A DNA stretch of 64,000 bases from Nymphaea colorata (GCF_008831285.2 NC_045139.1:2550704-2614703), one strand, 5' to 3'; shown: positions 47,366 to 59,196, counted from the stretch's first letter. Notes: generated by a model not told the origin, from the sequence alone. Translations and numbers: made by a program.

Positions 47366-49111
47366 CTAATTATGAGGATATCCGACAAAAACACATTTTT
47401 GTGCACCTGATGAAAACTTATGCATGGGGTTTAAATTTTTGGCATAACACAAGCATCCAAAAACACGCAAATCTTCATAATTGGGTTTTTTATGAAAGAG
47501 AAGTTCAAACGGAGATTTGTTAATTAAAAGAGTTGACGGCATTCTATTAATTAAAAAGGTTGCTATCAAAATACATTCACCCCAAAAAGTTACTGGGAGA
47601 TTTGCTTGAAACCTAAGTGCTCGCGCCACCTCTAGTAGATGGCGATGCTTCCTCTCAACATGTCCATTTTGTTGAGGAGTTCCAACACATGAGGTTTGAT
47701 GTTCTATGCCATGCTCATGAAAATATGCTTGCATATTATGAGCTGTAAATTCAGCACCATTATCACTCCGAACACATTTCACATGAGTATTGAATTGAGT
47801 AAACACCATGGCACAAAAACGAGTTAAACAAGAAAATGTTTCAGATTTGAACCTCATCAAGAAAACCCAAGTAGATTGTGTAAAATCATCTACGATAGTA
47901 AGGAAGTAACGTGCACCCGTGTGAGACGACATAGCATATCCTCCCCAAATATCACAATGAATCAAGCCGAACGGATCACTTGCTCTACTAGTACTAGTTG
48001 GAAAAGGTAAACGAGTGAATTTACCTTTAAGACATGCATCACAAGGAGAATCATGCTTGGAAATAGAAATGTTTTCATTCAATGAAAAAGACTTATCAAA
48101 TGAAGGATGTCCAAGTCTCATATGCCATATATGAGCTGTCTTATTACTAGGAGAAGCAAACAAAGCATGAGAAGTAGTTGGAAGAAGAAGATGGTAAAGT
48201 CCACCGCTCAAGTTACCCACTCCAATCAACTTCCTCGACAAAGGGTCCTGAAAAGCACAACAGGTTGGAAGAAAAACAGCAATACAATTAGTAGACTTGG
48301 TGAACTTTGGAACTGATAATAAATTGTATTTAAAATCAGGAATATATAGGACATCAGTAAGCTGAATATTGGCTGAAAGGTAAATTGTTCCAGTAATAGA
48401 GACTAGTGTTTGATGTCCATTGGGTAGGTTAATCACACGCTGTTTTGGTAGAATTTTGATATTAGAAAGCAAATGTAAATGATGGGTCATATGGTCTGAG
48501 GCTCCGGTGTCAATAATCCAAGGAAAATGAGTTGAGAATGATTGTTTACCTGCTATATTAGCGGCAGTCGGTGAAGTATCAACATTTAACCAAGATGCCA
48601 ATTGACTGACCTGTTCTTCGGTAAGTTGTGACAAAATAACATTGACTTTTACATTGTTTGCCGATGTTCCTCCCTGTTGCACCTTTTCAATTTTAGATGA
48701 ATCACCAGTTGAACCTGTAGCCTTAGGATGATTTGGAGGATAACCATGAAGCACATAACATCGAGATTTTATATGTCCAAGCATTCCACAATGATCATAT
48801 TTTGGTCGAGGACGATTGCGAGTAGCATTAGGCATTCTCGCCTGATTCCGTTTGGTATATGATGTAGCAGAAGACCTAGTTGCAAGAGCTATGTTATTGG
48901 ATCCAGACATTTTTGGTGTGAGAAGACGTTGAGTCTCTTCTTGAAGCAACATAGCATATACCCTATTAATGTTGGGTAGAGGATCGATAGCAAGAATCTG
49001 GCTTCGAAGATTGCTAAAACTTTCATTCAATCCCATCAGGAACTGATAAACTTTTTCATGATCTTGACATGAATGAAACTCTTTAAACGCACCACAAGTA
49101 CATGTAGACAC
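47366..49111 (-). pseudogene. Copia gag C-terminus, protease and integrase
   Basis: A zinc knuckle reads YDHCGMLGHIKSRC, with the first cysteine replaced by tyrosine. The protease has WIIDTGASDHM. The pre-integrase zinc motif is WHMRLGHPS...CDACLKGK. Integrase follows: HCDIWGGY, VRSDNGAEF and GTPQQNGHVERKHRH. The frame stops at 47366 after FVGYPHN. It is out of frame with the segments on either side. Confidence 0.92.
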
Positions 49112-49180
49112 AGTTGAATAAGATCCAAGTTCATCCCAAAAAGTTTTAAATGTAGTGAAGTAAACAACTAATGAATTGTG

Positions 49181-49603
49181 TTATTGGCGTAAATCAGATA
49201 TCATCTTCTTCAATTGATAAATACGAGCAGCGTTACCTTGAGAGAAACGTTCTTGAAGATCAATCCAAACCTCGTGAGCTTCACTTGCATAGATGACGCT
49301 ATTTGCTATCTCTTTGGATAATGAGTTAAGAATCCATAATAAAACCAAGTCATTACAGCGAACCCATGGCATGTAGTCCAAGCTAGTGGTTGCGGGTTTT
49401 GAAATAGAACCATCAACAAATCCGAACTTGTTCTTGGCACTCAGGGCCATTTCCATTGCCCGTCGCCATGTAGAATAGTTGTCTCCAACAAGGGGATTGG
49501 TCACTAAGATAGCACCAGGATTATCAGAATGGTGCATGACGAAAGGTGACTCATTCTGATCACTAGAAATATCAGTCCGATCAACAAGAGGAGTTGTCGC
49601 CAT
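49181..49603 (-). pseudogene. Copia gag N-terminus
   Basis: Starts at ATG 49603 (MATTPLVDRTDISS), then LVGDNYSTWRRAMEMALSAK and KKMISDLRQ, the copia gag retrotransposon domain. A stop after SDLRQ separates it from the rest of gag, which resumes in the next segment. Confidence 0.9.
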
Positions 49604-49769
49604 AGTCAAAGAATATTGAATGCGCAAGAAAAATTAATACGAGCTCTAGATCCAACCTGAATCCTTCTTGCAATGATAAAAAATGCACACTTACAAGTGA
49701 GAACCTTCAATCCGGATCTTTCTTCCGTGACCTCCGATTTAAGGACGGTCTCCCTCCCGACCAGCACGA

Positions 49770-50680
49770 GAGCGGCAAAGGCACCGAGCTATTGAGCGCT
49801 CGAGCGAGCGATGCAGGAGCACTAGAACAGATTTGGACGCTCGGGCGAACAGAACCTTGAGCGGGCGGTGCAAGAGCGGACGATGTACACAACGCTCGAG
49901 AAAGCAGGCGTTCGAGCGGGTGCTCCAGCAGGATGCTCTGGCGAAGTGCGACGCCAAGTCCAGACACAAAGGAGAAGAAATCACTCGGGCAGGATGAGAG
50001 GGAATCACCGTCGGAGGGTCACAGTAGAGAAGGAATCCTATTTCTCTCTGCACACTCTCTTAGCCTCATTCAGAGAGAAAGGAAGCCCTAGTACCCAGCA
50101 GATCGCTCGCTCGGGCGGTGCAGGAGCAGGCGATGTAGGAGCAGGTGGTCGAGCGGACGGAGAAGATCGCTCGCTCGGGCGGAGCGAACAGAGGAGCCGT
50201 TCTTTCAGGAAGAAGGGCGATTGAATATTGAATATGCGGTCTTCTTTTTGTAGTACTGTGGCCGAGCTGAAGTACCGGGTGGATTTGCACGTATTTCTGA
50301 AGCAAAAGGGAGCAAACAGCTCGAGCTCGGGCGGACAGCAGCAGCGGAAATGATTTGGGGATGGTTGGGGATAGCAGTATCCTCACGGAATGACCCAAAC
50401 GATTTGAGCGCAGAGCCTTCGAGCGAGCGGATGAGAAAGACGCTCGGGCAGGAAGGACGCTCGAGCAGGGCGCTCAAGTGGATGATGCAGGGGCGGGCTG
50501 AGCAGAACAGAGGAGTGACTCTAAAAAACGGGCAAGGGCTCAAGCGGGCAGAACTCGAGCGGGGGGGTTGGGACGTTTTTCCCTTTCCCTTTTCAACCCA
50601 AGAAATCCCTTTTCAACCCAAGAAAGAAGGAAGACACTTGAGCGAAGAGCAGCTCTCTTGCGCTTCGCTCAGAGCGTCTC
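49770..50680. repeat. Degenerate GC-rich repeats in the copia leader
   Basis: The leader between the 5' LTR and gag is unusually long (about 1.1 kb). It holds roughly a dozen variants of gctcgagcg/ctcgggcgg plus aggagca words. It is GC-rich against AT-rich surroundings. Frames in this stretch are by-products of the repeats. Confidence 0.7.
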
Positions 50681-50682
50681 CT

Positions 50683-50694
50683 GCTCTGATACCA
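50683..50694 (-). other. Primer binding site of the copia element
   Basis: The minus strand reads TGGTATCAGAGC, directly after the 5' LTR. This is the usual plant copia site complementary to initiator tRNA-Met. Confidence 0.92.
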
Positions 50695-50930
50695 TGTGAA
50701 GAAGAACGTGATGAAACGAGAGAAGAAGAAAAAAAGATGAGAGTGAGCCAACTTGATGTATCATTTCACATATGGTTAGGTATTTATACAACTTTACAAG
50801 CATATACAGATCCCACAAATTTTGGGATTGAGAGATCACAATCTTAAGAAAGAATATAATTTCTTTCCTGATTTCTGATTTTCCTCTTTGATGTATAGGA
50901 AAGACAGTAAACTGATTTTCCTCTCCAATA
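50695..50930 (-). repeat. 5' LTR of the copia element
   Basis: The plus strand begins tgtgaagaagaacgtgatg and ends ctctccaata, followed by the AAATT target duplication at 50931-50935. Confidence 0.9.
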
Positions 50931-51205
50931 AAATTGAGGTCAGTCCAAATAAAATTTAAATAAAGCAGGATGTGATTCCAATTTAATAAGTGGGAGTGAG
51001 TGGTAGAAAAAAAAATCAATGGAAGACAGTGAGATTAAATTATCGAAGTCTCTGGGTGGTTTCCTCTGCACAGTATTTTTGAAGTGCCAATTCAAGAATT
51101 CTGAATAACATTTTAGTGAAAGATGCTCAATCCGAAAGAGAATCAGCGTTCTCATGGGGAGCAAGGAGGCGAAAGTGTCTTCCTCGCAAGACTCCTGCGC
51201 TGACT

Positions 51206-51568
51206 CCTCGCAAGACCACCTTCACACTTTTTGTGCATCGATCTTTGGCATTTGTGGAATCTATTCAGGACTTATGAAAAGATCAGGTCTGGACGATACC
51301 CCGAGAGGTCTGATTAAGAGGATGATGAAGCTGCCCTTCTTCATCATCCGCGCCCCCAGTGAGGGAAGATGGATTCCAGTATCAAGTATTTCTGAGCTTT
51401 AGAGGAGCAGACACTCCTAAGGGCTTCACCGGCCACCTTTATCAAGCATTGAAAGGCAAGGGCATCGACACTTCCATTGACAACTAGAAGTTGGTGAAGG
51501 GGAAGAAGCTGGAGGAGCTATTCAGATACATAGAAAAATCCAGTCTCTCTGCCCATATTCTCTAAACT
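51206..51568 (+). pseudogene. TNL E: TIR exon relic
   Basis: A TNL leader (cacactttttgtgcatcgat) is followed by a TIR frame: VREDGFQYQVFLSFRGADTP and GFTGHLYQALKGKGIDTSID, then an in-frame TAG (51485-51487), KLVKGKKLEELFRYIEKSS and a frameshift. It ends before the WCLKE region. Its upstream region runs leftward through the copia insertion to about 44925 and lacks the TATA segment seen in B and C. No NB-ARC or LRR follows. Confidence 0.85.
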
Positions 51569-53217
51569 TTATTTGACACTCTTTCCGCGCCTAACTTTTT
51601 CCCAAAATCGGATTTCTGTCGTAGTTATGAATTTTTTACCAACTCCGACTTCCATTAATTAGGTAATCAAGTTTAATTGTTTTTACCAATTGTAACAAAT
51701 TTTGAATCACATGGAAAATAATATCTAAACTTAGTATCTAATTAGCTTGGGATCATATTATAAAATTGATAATTGAGTTGTTTGAGTCAGTTCAGTAAAA
51801 GCGACGCACTTGTTTGATAAGCATAATATTATTTTCGGCATTAGTTATTAGTTTGATCAAAATGGCTGATAGCAAGGTCAACTAATTAACTTTGGGAAAA
51901 GCCCCATCCATCTATTCAATAAAAAAATAGTGCAACGAATAAAATAATGAAAGAATATCAGCCAAATAAAAACATTGCAATCTAAGGCTACAGTATAATC
52001 ACAGTATGATTAGCAATCAAGATAAGAACATCACAACAAAGCGAAACACCTCCCATGATGTTCCCATGATGTTGACCAAAGGAGACCCACTGCTAGATTG
52101 AAGGCCGAAACTTTCATCCAACTCTTTATCTCCTTAAGTTAATTAAGGGTATGTTTTTGGTGCTTCAAGGTATCCACCCCTTTTTGTGCTTTAACTTACA
52201 TGTTGGTTAAAATAATTGGTTTGGTCTGGTTAAGTATTTATGAACTTTCCTTTCTCTCTCTCTCTCCATATATAAATAAATAAATATATATATATACCCT
52301 TTCAATACAGGATTAATATTGAAGATATCACAACTTATTAATTTTGCCTTCCTAAAACTTCTTGCAAGGGAAAGTAAGATTCTAATGGAGAAATATCTTT
52401 TTCCAAGCCCGCTTGGCTTTTAAATTAGAAAACGCAGACTGACTTTTACAGTTTTCTGAACAAGGGTCACGTTTGTCGTAAAAACTGTTAAGAAAAGCTA
52501 CGAAATAGACTTCCATTAATAGGAGAAACCACAAAAACGGTACTTTAGATGTTAAAAATACAATTTAGGGATAAAATAAAATACTAAAAAACTGCAGATA
52601 ACTTTTCTTTATGTCAAGCTGGCGGTTATTATTAAAAGGAATCATAAGAAGCCATATGCCTTTCACAACTATATATAACCCTTAACTTTCCAATTCATAG
52701 ACTCCATCAGTGTTATAGTTGTCAAACCTAATTTTAGAGGATTCATCAGAGAGGATGGCCAGCTGCACCCCTCTGTGCAGCCTAGGTCATTAACAGAGTC
52801 AGAAATTTTGGCCTCTTATTTTAAGGGGCACTTATATATATAAACAATTAAATATATGAAATTATTAATATAAAAATAAAAATAAAGTAAAGTTTGTGAA
52901 ACTGATGTGGGCAACTGCCCACACTAACCACAATGTGAGTGCCCCACTGGCCTAACTAGAGGAACCAAATCGAAGATACACTCCACTTGGTTGAGATAGA
53001 AAATGCATTTCCCACAAGTTGCGCGTTACTTCACACAAGTTGTGCGTTACTTCACACAAGTTGAACCGGACAGCACAAACGCATGTGAACATGATTATTA
53101 TGTGAGCATAAAACATGGCTATGATGAGTCGTTAGTTACACCTTACTTTTATATATAGTTCCGCAGTCCTCTGCGTCCTCCACCTCCTGGTTCCTTCGAC
53201 TGCGCCAAGTTCTGAAC
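51569..53217. other. Intergenic, no gene seen
   Basis: AT-rich spacer with a short CT/TA microsatellite near 52253-52300. A triplicated short motif (cttcacacaagttg) occurs at about 53015-53065. Confidence 0.45.
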
Positions 53218-54757
53218 ATGACGAAGCCCCCTCCTCCTCTACTCCTTCCTCCTCTTCCTCGTCCTCCTCCCTCTTTCGGTCCTTGCGGAGCCGGCGGAGA
53301 TTCATGCTCCTCCGACGATAACTGACGTGACAAACACCTAACCCTGATGCTCAAGATCACGGCGCTCGTCTCCATCCTCGTCTGCAGCTCCATAGGCGTG
53401 CTGCTCCCGCTCGCCGGCAAGTTTGTCCCTGCCTTACTCCCCGAGAGGGACGCCTTCTTCGCCGTGAAGTCGTTCGCGGCGGGCGTGATACTCGCCACCG
53501 GCTTCATCCACGTGCTTGAGGATGCCTTTGAGAGCCTCAGCTCGTCCTGTCTGAGCGAGCAACCGTGGCAGGAGTTCCCCTTTGCGGGCTTATCGCCATG
53601 GTGTCCGCAATGGAGACGCTCATGACCGACGCCTTTGCCACGGGGTATTATAACAGCTTGGAGCGCAGCAGGGCGGCGCCGGTGGAGGAGGGCGACGAGG
53701 AGTCCCGCAGCTCCGGTGCGCTCAGTAAGCACGCCACGCGGATTGCTCGGCCGGCGTCCCAGTTCTTGCCAAGTCCGACGACCTCATCCGCCATCGAGTC
53801 ATCTCCCAGGTGCCAACACCTTGTCCCCTGGCGGCTCTTCTTGTTAAGTTTGGGATTTAAGGTTTTTAGCGTGTGCGCTGGAGTTTAACCATTAAGATGA
53901 AGGCTAGAGAAAGCAAATCTGCATTTTCTAACGAACGATGCATTAAACAAAACGCTGAACATTAATGGTGCATTAATTGACGTCAGCACCAGAAAATTCT
54001 TTTCCAATGGTCGGTCCCAATCATTCCTGTTGATCGCTCCGCGTGGGATTACACATGGATCGCTAGTTTTTTTAACATTGCAGTTTCAAAAGAAAACCTG
54101 GATAACTTTTTGTGGAAAACTAGCTTTCTATGCTGATTTTTTGATACTATTATGATTGGAAGGTGTTTTATAGGAGGCACTTGGGGTAATTCGGAGTCTG
54201 AATTGAACCGTGTTGGGTGCAGGTGTTGGAGTTGGGGGTTGTGGTTCACTCTGTCATCATCGGCATATCCTTCGGTGCATCAGAGAGCACATGTACCATC
54301 AAGCCTCTGGTCGCTGCCCTCAGCTTCAATTTTGAAGGCATGGGTCTTTGAAGGCACGGGTCTCGGAGGCTGCATCGTCCAGGTATCCCATTCATAGACC
54401 TTTCACTTGTATATTCCTTTTGTGTTTTTCATGATAGATATATGTTTTTCTTGTTGGCAGACCAAGTTTAAGAGCAAAGCCACAGCCATAATGACTGTTC
54501 TTCTCACTCACAACTCCAGTGGGGATAGAAATTGGGAATGGGATATCATCCACCTACAATGAGAACAGCTCAACAGCTTTGATAGTGGAGGGAGGGTTCG
54601 ACTCTCTGAAGGCATCTCATATACAAAGCCCTTGTTGACCTTCTTGCTGCTGATTTCATGGCCCCCAACAGTGGGAAGCTTCAAATTTTGGCTAATGTCT
54701 CACTCCTTCTTGGAGCAGGACTCATGTCCCTCTTAGCACTTTCTGCATTAGCATGAA
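53218..54757 (+). pseudogene. ZIP-family metal transporter pseudogene
   Basis: Three exons recognisable: about 53218-53809, 54223-54382 and 54461-54757. Exon 1 has ILVCSSIGVLLPLAGK, FFAVKSFAAGVILATGFIHV and EDAFESLSSSCL, the first membrane segments of plant ZIP zinc/iron transporters. Exon 2 has [17 protein letters not shown], the metal-site helix. Exon 3 has a [16 protein letters not shown]-like segment and the final helix. Lesions: a TGA before the first membrane segment, frameshifts after EQPWQEFPF and in the histidine loop, a 16-bp duplication in exon 2 (FEGMGL repeated), and deletions in exon 3. ZIP proteins import Zn or Fe across membranes; this copy cannot. It is unrelated to the TNLs and probably a captured neighbour. 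Confidence 0.9.
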
Positions 54758-54852
54758 GCGAAGGATCCCTCAAATAAAATCCCCTTAATATATTGGTTCC
54801 TTCCTACATTTTTGTATTCAAAGTAGTCCTTCCAACCTCTTTCTAACATATC

Positions 54853-55116
54853 TCAAGCCCACTTTGCTAAGAGGGACATGAGTCCTGCTCCAAGAAGGAG
54901 TGAGACATTAGCCAAAATTTGAAGTTTCCCACTGTTCTGCATTCTGGGGCCCATGAAATCAGCAGCAGCAAGAAGGTCAACAAGGGCTTTGTATATGAGG
55001 ATGCCTGAAGAGAGTTGAACACTTCCTCCACTATCAAAGCTGTTGAGTTGTTCTCATTGTAGGTGGATGATATCTCAGTCCCAATTGCTATCCCCACTGG
55101 AATTGTGAGTGAGAAA
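54853..55116 (-). pseudogene. Inverted second copy of the ZIP last exon
   Basis: On the minus strand it matches ZIP exon 3 (54501-54739) closely and is better preserved. It keeps [17 protein letters not shown], a GPRMQNSGK segment that has lost residues in the plus copy, and a natural end LLAKWA with TGA at 54853-54855. Small frameshifts remain in the middle. It has no earlier ZIP exons; instead a TNL leader precedes it. Together with the plus copy it forms an inverted repeat with arms near 240 bp and a loop near 125 bp. Confidence 0.85.
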
Positions 55117-55420
55117 ATGGTGTAACGGAAGTATTGACAGCAGAAGTGTTTATCATAGGATTCTGCCAAAGATCCACAAAGCAAAAGTGTGAAAATGGTG
55201 TAACCGAAGTATTAACAGAGCCCTCTTCCAGATCTGCATGGTATAATTAACACAATGTTTTTGATCCGTACAATCGTTAGCTAGGTGAAGACAAAGAAGG
55301 GAGAATGAGATAAATTTGTCTGAATTTGTGTTGGTGTAGAAGGATGGGAGAATTGCAGTGGTGCTATACCTAAGAACTTCAAGTCTATATATGTATATAT
55401 GCAGGAAACCAATTAGCTTC
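55117..55420 (-). promoter_or_regulatory. TNL-type promoter and 5' leader fused to the ZIP exon
   Basis: The minus strand reads a TATA region (atatatacatatatag), then acttgaagttc, then tctacaccaacacaaattcag and tctcccttctttgtcttcacc. It continues to cacacttttgctttgtgg, in the same order as the 5' region of TNL B (20335-20600). A 78-bp tandem duplication (55113-55190, 55191 on) lies at the junction. Confidence 0.75.
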
Positions 55421-56959
55421 TTCCTGTTGAAGGTGAATGAGTCTTCAGATTACTTTCTTGGAAGGAGGCGCGACCTTCCTCAAGACACTACTCTTTTTCT
55501 AATTGGTTTTTGTAAATAACTTGTAAAAGACTACAATACCCTTCTTTCTTGAGGACCAGTTTGATGGCATGGAAGAATTTAACATGGTAAATTTACCATG
55601 GTAAATTTTTTTGAAAAAATTTATAGGATGAAATTTCTCTCTCTTCTAATCTGAAGCTCTGTTTGATGTAAAGAAAAAATTTAATATGATAAATTTAACC
55701 CTATTTGATGCACATGATAGTTTTTTACAGGGTAAAATTAACCATGTTTGATGCAAATGAGCACCCATCAAAACATATCATGTGTTTTTCATAACTTATT
55801 TTATCTAAACTTCTATATCCTATGATACATATAATGAAGACCTTGATGAGGAAGACAATAGCATGCCATATTGTGTTTGATTTATGTAAAGAAAAGTTCA
55901 TTAATCAATTCAGTGTAACTGCAATGTTAAATTATGCACAAGCATCGATGATCAAAAGGAAGATGAAGAGTTGCTGATATAGCTTGAACTTTCAAGGGTG
56001 CCTCACCTGCAAAACGTTTCATTTTAAGCACATTTGTTTCATTTTAAGCACATTTGTTTGGACTTTTCTTAGCTTTCCACATCTAACAGGAACAAACTTC
56101 AAAATTTATGAACTACATTACATAAATTTCAGGATCTCTTCCTCAGTCAAATTCTTTATAATAGATAGACATATTAATTTTATCATCAAAATTTTCAACC
56201 AAAATTACAGAAAGAGTTTTAAATGCTGGGACCAAATCAACGAAATCCTAACATTTGATATGTAAAATTACCTGCTGCAAGAAGATAAATGAAACAAAGC
56301 ATAGCAAAACACATGCATATGAGTACCTATTAAGTGCATCAAGAGCCATTAAGCTCAGTGAGAGAGAGACAAAAAGAGGTGGGAAGTAAACTTGATGAAA
56401 AGCAGATGCACATTATTGAGTTTAATGTCAATGTTGCAAATTGAACATGCTCACAGTAAGACAATCTTCAATGGGAAACATATAAATTGCCGTCAATAGT
56501 TGGTTACCAGAAAGGTTGGACATGGATTTCCTTGACAACCATAAAGGTCTAGACATGGATTTCGGTGTAAATGTAAAATTAGACAACAAGGACCCTGAGC
56601 CAACTATTTACAGTATTCCCTTTTAATGCCATTTTTTCCTCCACGCACAAAAAATGAACATTGTGAATCCAACGTCAACTTCATCAGATACAACCGCATT
56701 CAATAGCAGTAATCTATGAAAATAATAGCCTATGACCAATTTTACCACCACAGCATGTTTCCACAAGTTCGAAAAGGAAAACAGAGAGCAAGACTGAATA
56801 CCAGGGACACCAGATTACGAAGGAGAAGATTTTAAAGACAAACAGACAGCAAGGCTGAATATTTATAAACTAAAAGATGAAAATTTACCGCCACAATGAA
56901 GCAACATAAGCAAGCAAACAAAGGCTAAAAACTCGAAGCTCACATGCGTATGAAAAATA
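55421..56959. other. Spacer with TNL-upstream palindrome remnant
   Basis: Near 55465-55490 the cttggaaggaggcgcgaccttcc palindrome of TNL upstream regions recurs. Bases 55560-55760 hold 'tttgatgcaaatg' and 'aaatttaccatgg' repeats that look like MITE debris. No gene found. Confidence 0.4.
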
Positions 56960-57562
56960 CCAAAGAGGAAAGATGCAGCGACAGAGGAGGAAACACAGCA
57001 AGAGAAGAGGAGACCTATGATGTCTGACCTGTGGAAACATGCGAGGGAGGAGGAGACGCAGCGACAGTTCGAGCCCTTTGCAGTAACAGATGTGAGGAAG
57101 AAGACCGCGGCAGAGGAGGAGACATGGCAACAACAGAAAGAGACGCAAACCTGTGCAACGAGAGAGGAGGAGAAGTCCGTCGACTGCGAGGGAGGAGGAG
57201 AAGCAGACCTGTGGAGTGCAGCAAGTTAGGAGCCCTTCATTCTGGTGCGAGAGAGAAGGAGATGCAGGGAGAAGAGCCCTTCTGTCGACTGCGAGTGCGA
57301 GGGTGTAGCGAGAGAGAAGAGGGGAAAAGAGGGGAGACATTGAGAGCCCTAACGGCTCTCAAAAATGTCTCCGCCAAAAAGTGGGTCTTGTGAGGACCGA
57401 CTTTTTCACAGGCAAAATTTCACCCGGTGACAAAGTAAATTTCAGGTGAAATTTCGCTGCGTTTGTTGCAAAGAAGGGTGAACGGGTGGAATTTCACCCT
57501 CTTGTACGATTTGATTTTCAACCGATGCACAGGATTTTTCTTGTGCATCAAACGGGCCCTGA
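56960..57562. repeat. Repeat R, copy 2
   Basis: Longer copy of the repeat at 44600-44935: a GA-rich block with several 'gagggaggagga' units, then gagagccctaacggctctc, tctccgccaaaaagtg, 'aaatttcaccc' words and the terminus gcatcaaacgggccct. A near-terminal inverted repeat is visible at 57522-57555 (gatgcacagg / cttgtgcatc). Confidence 0.55.
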
Positions 57563-57639
57563 GAAAAGAAAAGCTCTTCCTCGTTGTAAGAAGAAGGAAG
57601 CAAGAGTGCAATAATAAGGCATTTTGCTCTATGAGGTGA

Positions 57640-58175
57640 TGAAGATTTGAGATTACTTGGAAGGAAGAGGCGAAGATGCCTTCCTCACGAGACCTCTAAG
57701 ACCCTCTTTCAGATCGAACATCTTTTAGTAAAATTTTCTTTACATTCTTTTTGAAAGACATTTTATTAGTAATCTTTCAATTTTAGTCAAAAGTGCTGTC
57801 AGAAGGAAACCATACGGAAGCTTCGCATAAGGGGCTGTTCTTTTTTTTACCATATTTAAGTTTATTTTTTATAGGTTTTTTCTACTACTGCTACTTTATT
57901 TAGTTGAAGCCTCATTCCGTTTCATTTTTGGCCTTACTTGGACTCGTCTCAATTTAGTCGATAGTTTGGTGCAAAGTAAAGCACCCAGAAGATCTTCAGG
58001 GGCTCATTCCACTGAGGTCAAACTTCTTGCCATTGTTCCTTTCTGCCAGACTGAAAAAAGTAAGCTTTTTTGTAGACTTTTTTTGACGAATCCATTCCGT
58101 TTTAACATTTAAACAAACACATCAAGGAAGGTGGGGAAGAAGACTCCACAAAAGCCAAAGATCGTGCATCAGAAG
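57640..58175 (-). promoter_or_regulatory. Orphan TNL upstream region
   Basis: Matches the region upstream of TNL C (37545-37900), including ttggaaggaagaggcgaagatgccttcctca and tcaaaagtgctgt. No TIR exon follows on its left, where repeat R lies instead. Near 58120-58175 there is a scrap of TNL leader (gatctttggc, minus). Confidence 0.45.
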
Positions 58176-58199
58176 TACTGTGAAACTGCTCCCCTTTGT

Positions 58200-58510
58200 G
58201 TAAAATATTTTGTAGATGACTAGGACACCGTTGGCCTATAAAAAATACTTTTCAATGTTTTTCCGAGCACTCTCACATTATTGCGTGAACAAATTAATCT
58301 ATCCTATTGCATCAACACTATCCTATTTTGTTGAAGCATTTAACGTTAATTTTTGAAATTAAATTTATTAAGAAAAAACTGCCTTTTTCTGGGGAGAAAC
58401 TTTAAAAACATGATTAAAGTTTTATATAAACAAACAATGATGCACCCATAAGTAGCTGGTCTTTTGTTTGTCAGAAAATATCCAAGGCTTGGCGTCCATC
58501 GTAAGTGGTA
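58200..58510. repeat. Partial fourth copy of the AT-rich spacer unit
   Basis: Contains gaagcatttaacgttaattt, taagaaaaaactgcctttttc and atccaaggcttgg, as in 38480-38790. Confidence 0.65.
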
Positions 58511-58639
58511 ACACACGTTTTGTTCGCGCGTAAAAATTTGGAAAAAATTGCCCCCTTTTCATTTGGCATATGTTTGTTGTGCCAGTACTCTTACATTATT
58601 GGCGAATCCATCCAGCTTCATTTAAACAAACAACAAACA

Positions 58640-58770
58640 CATCATCCTGAACCCATCTTCTCTCAAGGAAGGTGGGAATGATGACAGGGGTGAAGAAGCC
58701 TCTGCTTCATCATCATCATAAACCTGTGCCAAAGAGCGACGAAGCAAAAGTAAACCAAGGCTTGTCATCC
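58640..58770 (-). pseudogene. TIR exon scrap (acidic spacer)
   Basis: The minus strand encodes DEAEASSPLSSFPPSLREDGF, the spacer that precedes TIR in gene B. The TIR domain itself does not follow. The fragment lies between spacer repeats. Confidence 0.65.
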
Positions 58771-58966
58771 ATCATAAGTGGTAACACACTTTATCCTTTC
58801 CTTTTATAATGGAAGAGCAGGTAAGATATATAAAAGCAGCACCATTTTATAAAAAAAAAAAAAATACACTGATACACCTTAAGCTTGACAAAATGTCCGC
58901 ACCAAAGGCCTTCTTACTATATACATACGTGACGTCGACAGCATCTCTTTTATGAGCCAAAAAAAC

Positions 58967-59196
58967 ATTTTTTATTTGTTTACTGTTGGCACCGTTTGCC
59001 AATTATTTTCACAAAGGGCTGCAATTGAACATATTCAACCAGTAAACAAATAACCAGGTGCACATTTTTGTTTACTGTTAGCCTCGTTTGAACATATTTC
59101 ACGAAGGGCTGCAATTGAACATATGCACATTTTTTATTTGTTTACTGTTGGCCTCGTTTGCCAATTATTTTCACAAAGGGCTGCAATTGAACATTA
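58967..59196. repeat. Three tandem copies of a ~65-bp unit
   Basis: Each has tttgtttactgttggc, cgtttg, and cacaaagggctgcaattgaaca. Copies start near 58967, 59060 and 59127. It adjoins the boundary of the inverted duplication near 59185. Confidence 0.8.

Larger units (their letters stand above)
45040..50930 (-). mobile_element. Ty1/copia LTR retrotransposon, nearly complete, degenerate
   Basis: 5.9 kb, minus orientation. LTRs lie at 45040-45302 and 50695-50930. A polypurine tract sits inside the left LTR and a tRNA-Met-type primer binding site inside the right LTR. The order gag, protease, integrase, reverse transcriptase, RNase H identifies copia. Reading frames are broken by stops and a frameshift, so it is non-autonomous today. 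It is inserted in the TNL-type upstream region that belongs to relic E, next to the 5' end of D. The LTRs differ by an indel of roughly 27 bp plus substitutions, so insertion is not very recent. Confidence 0.95.

Noticed and set aside
49707-50847. Several overlapping frames with Ala/Arg/Ser-rich products
   Set aside because: Arise from the GC-rich repeats of the copia leader and its LTR; no copia or host domain.
53136-53732. 198-residue minus-strand frame opposite the ZIP exon
   Set aside because: Antisense shadow of GC-rich ZIP coding sequence; the plus strand has clear ZIP motifs.
56885-57393. Leu/Cys-rich minus frame and Glu/Arg-rich plus frame
   Set aside because: Lie in GA-rich repeat R, which also occurs at 44600-44935; no conserved domain.
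58967-59196. Direct repeats considered as a CRISPR-like array
   Set aside because: Only three degenerate units with irregular spacing in a plant genome; a local tandem repeat.
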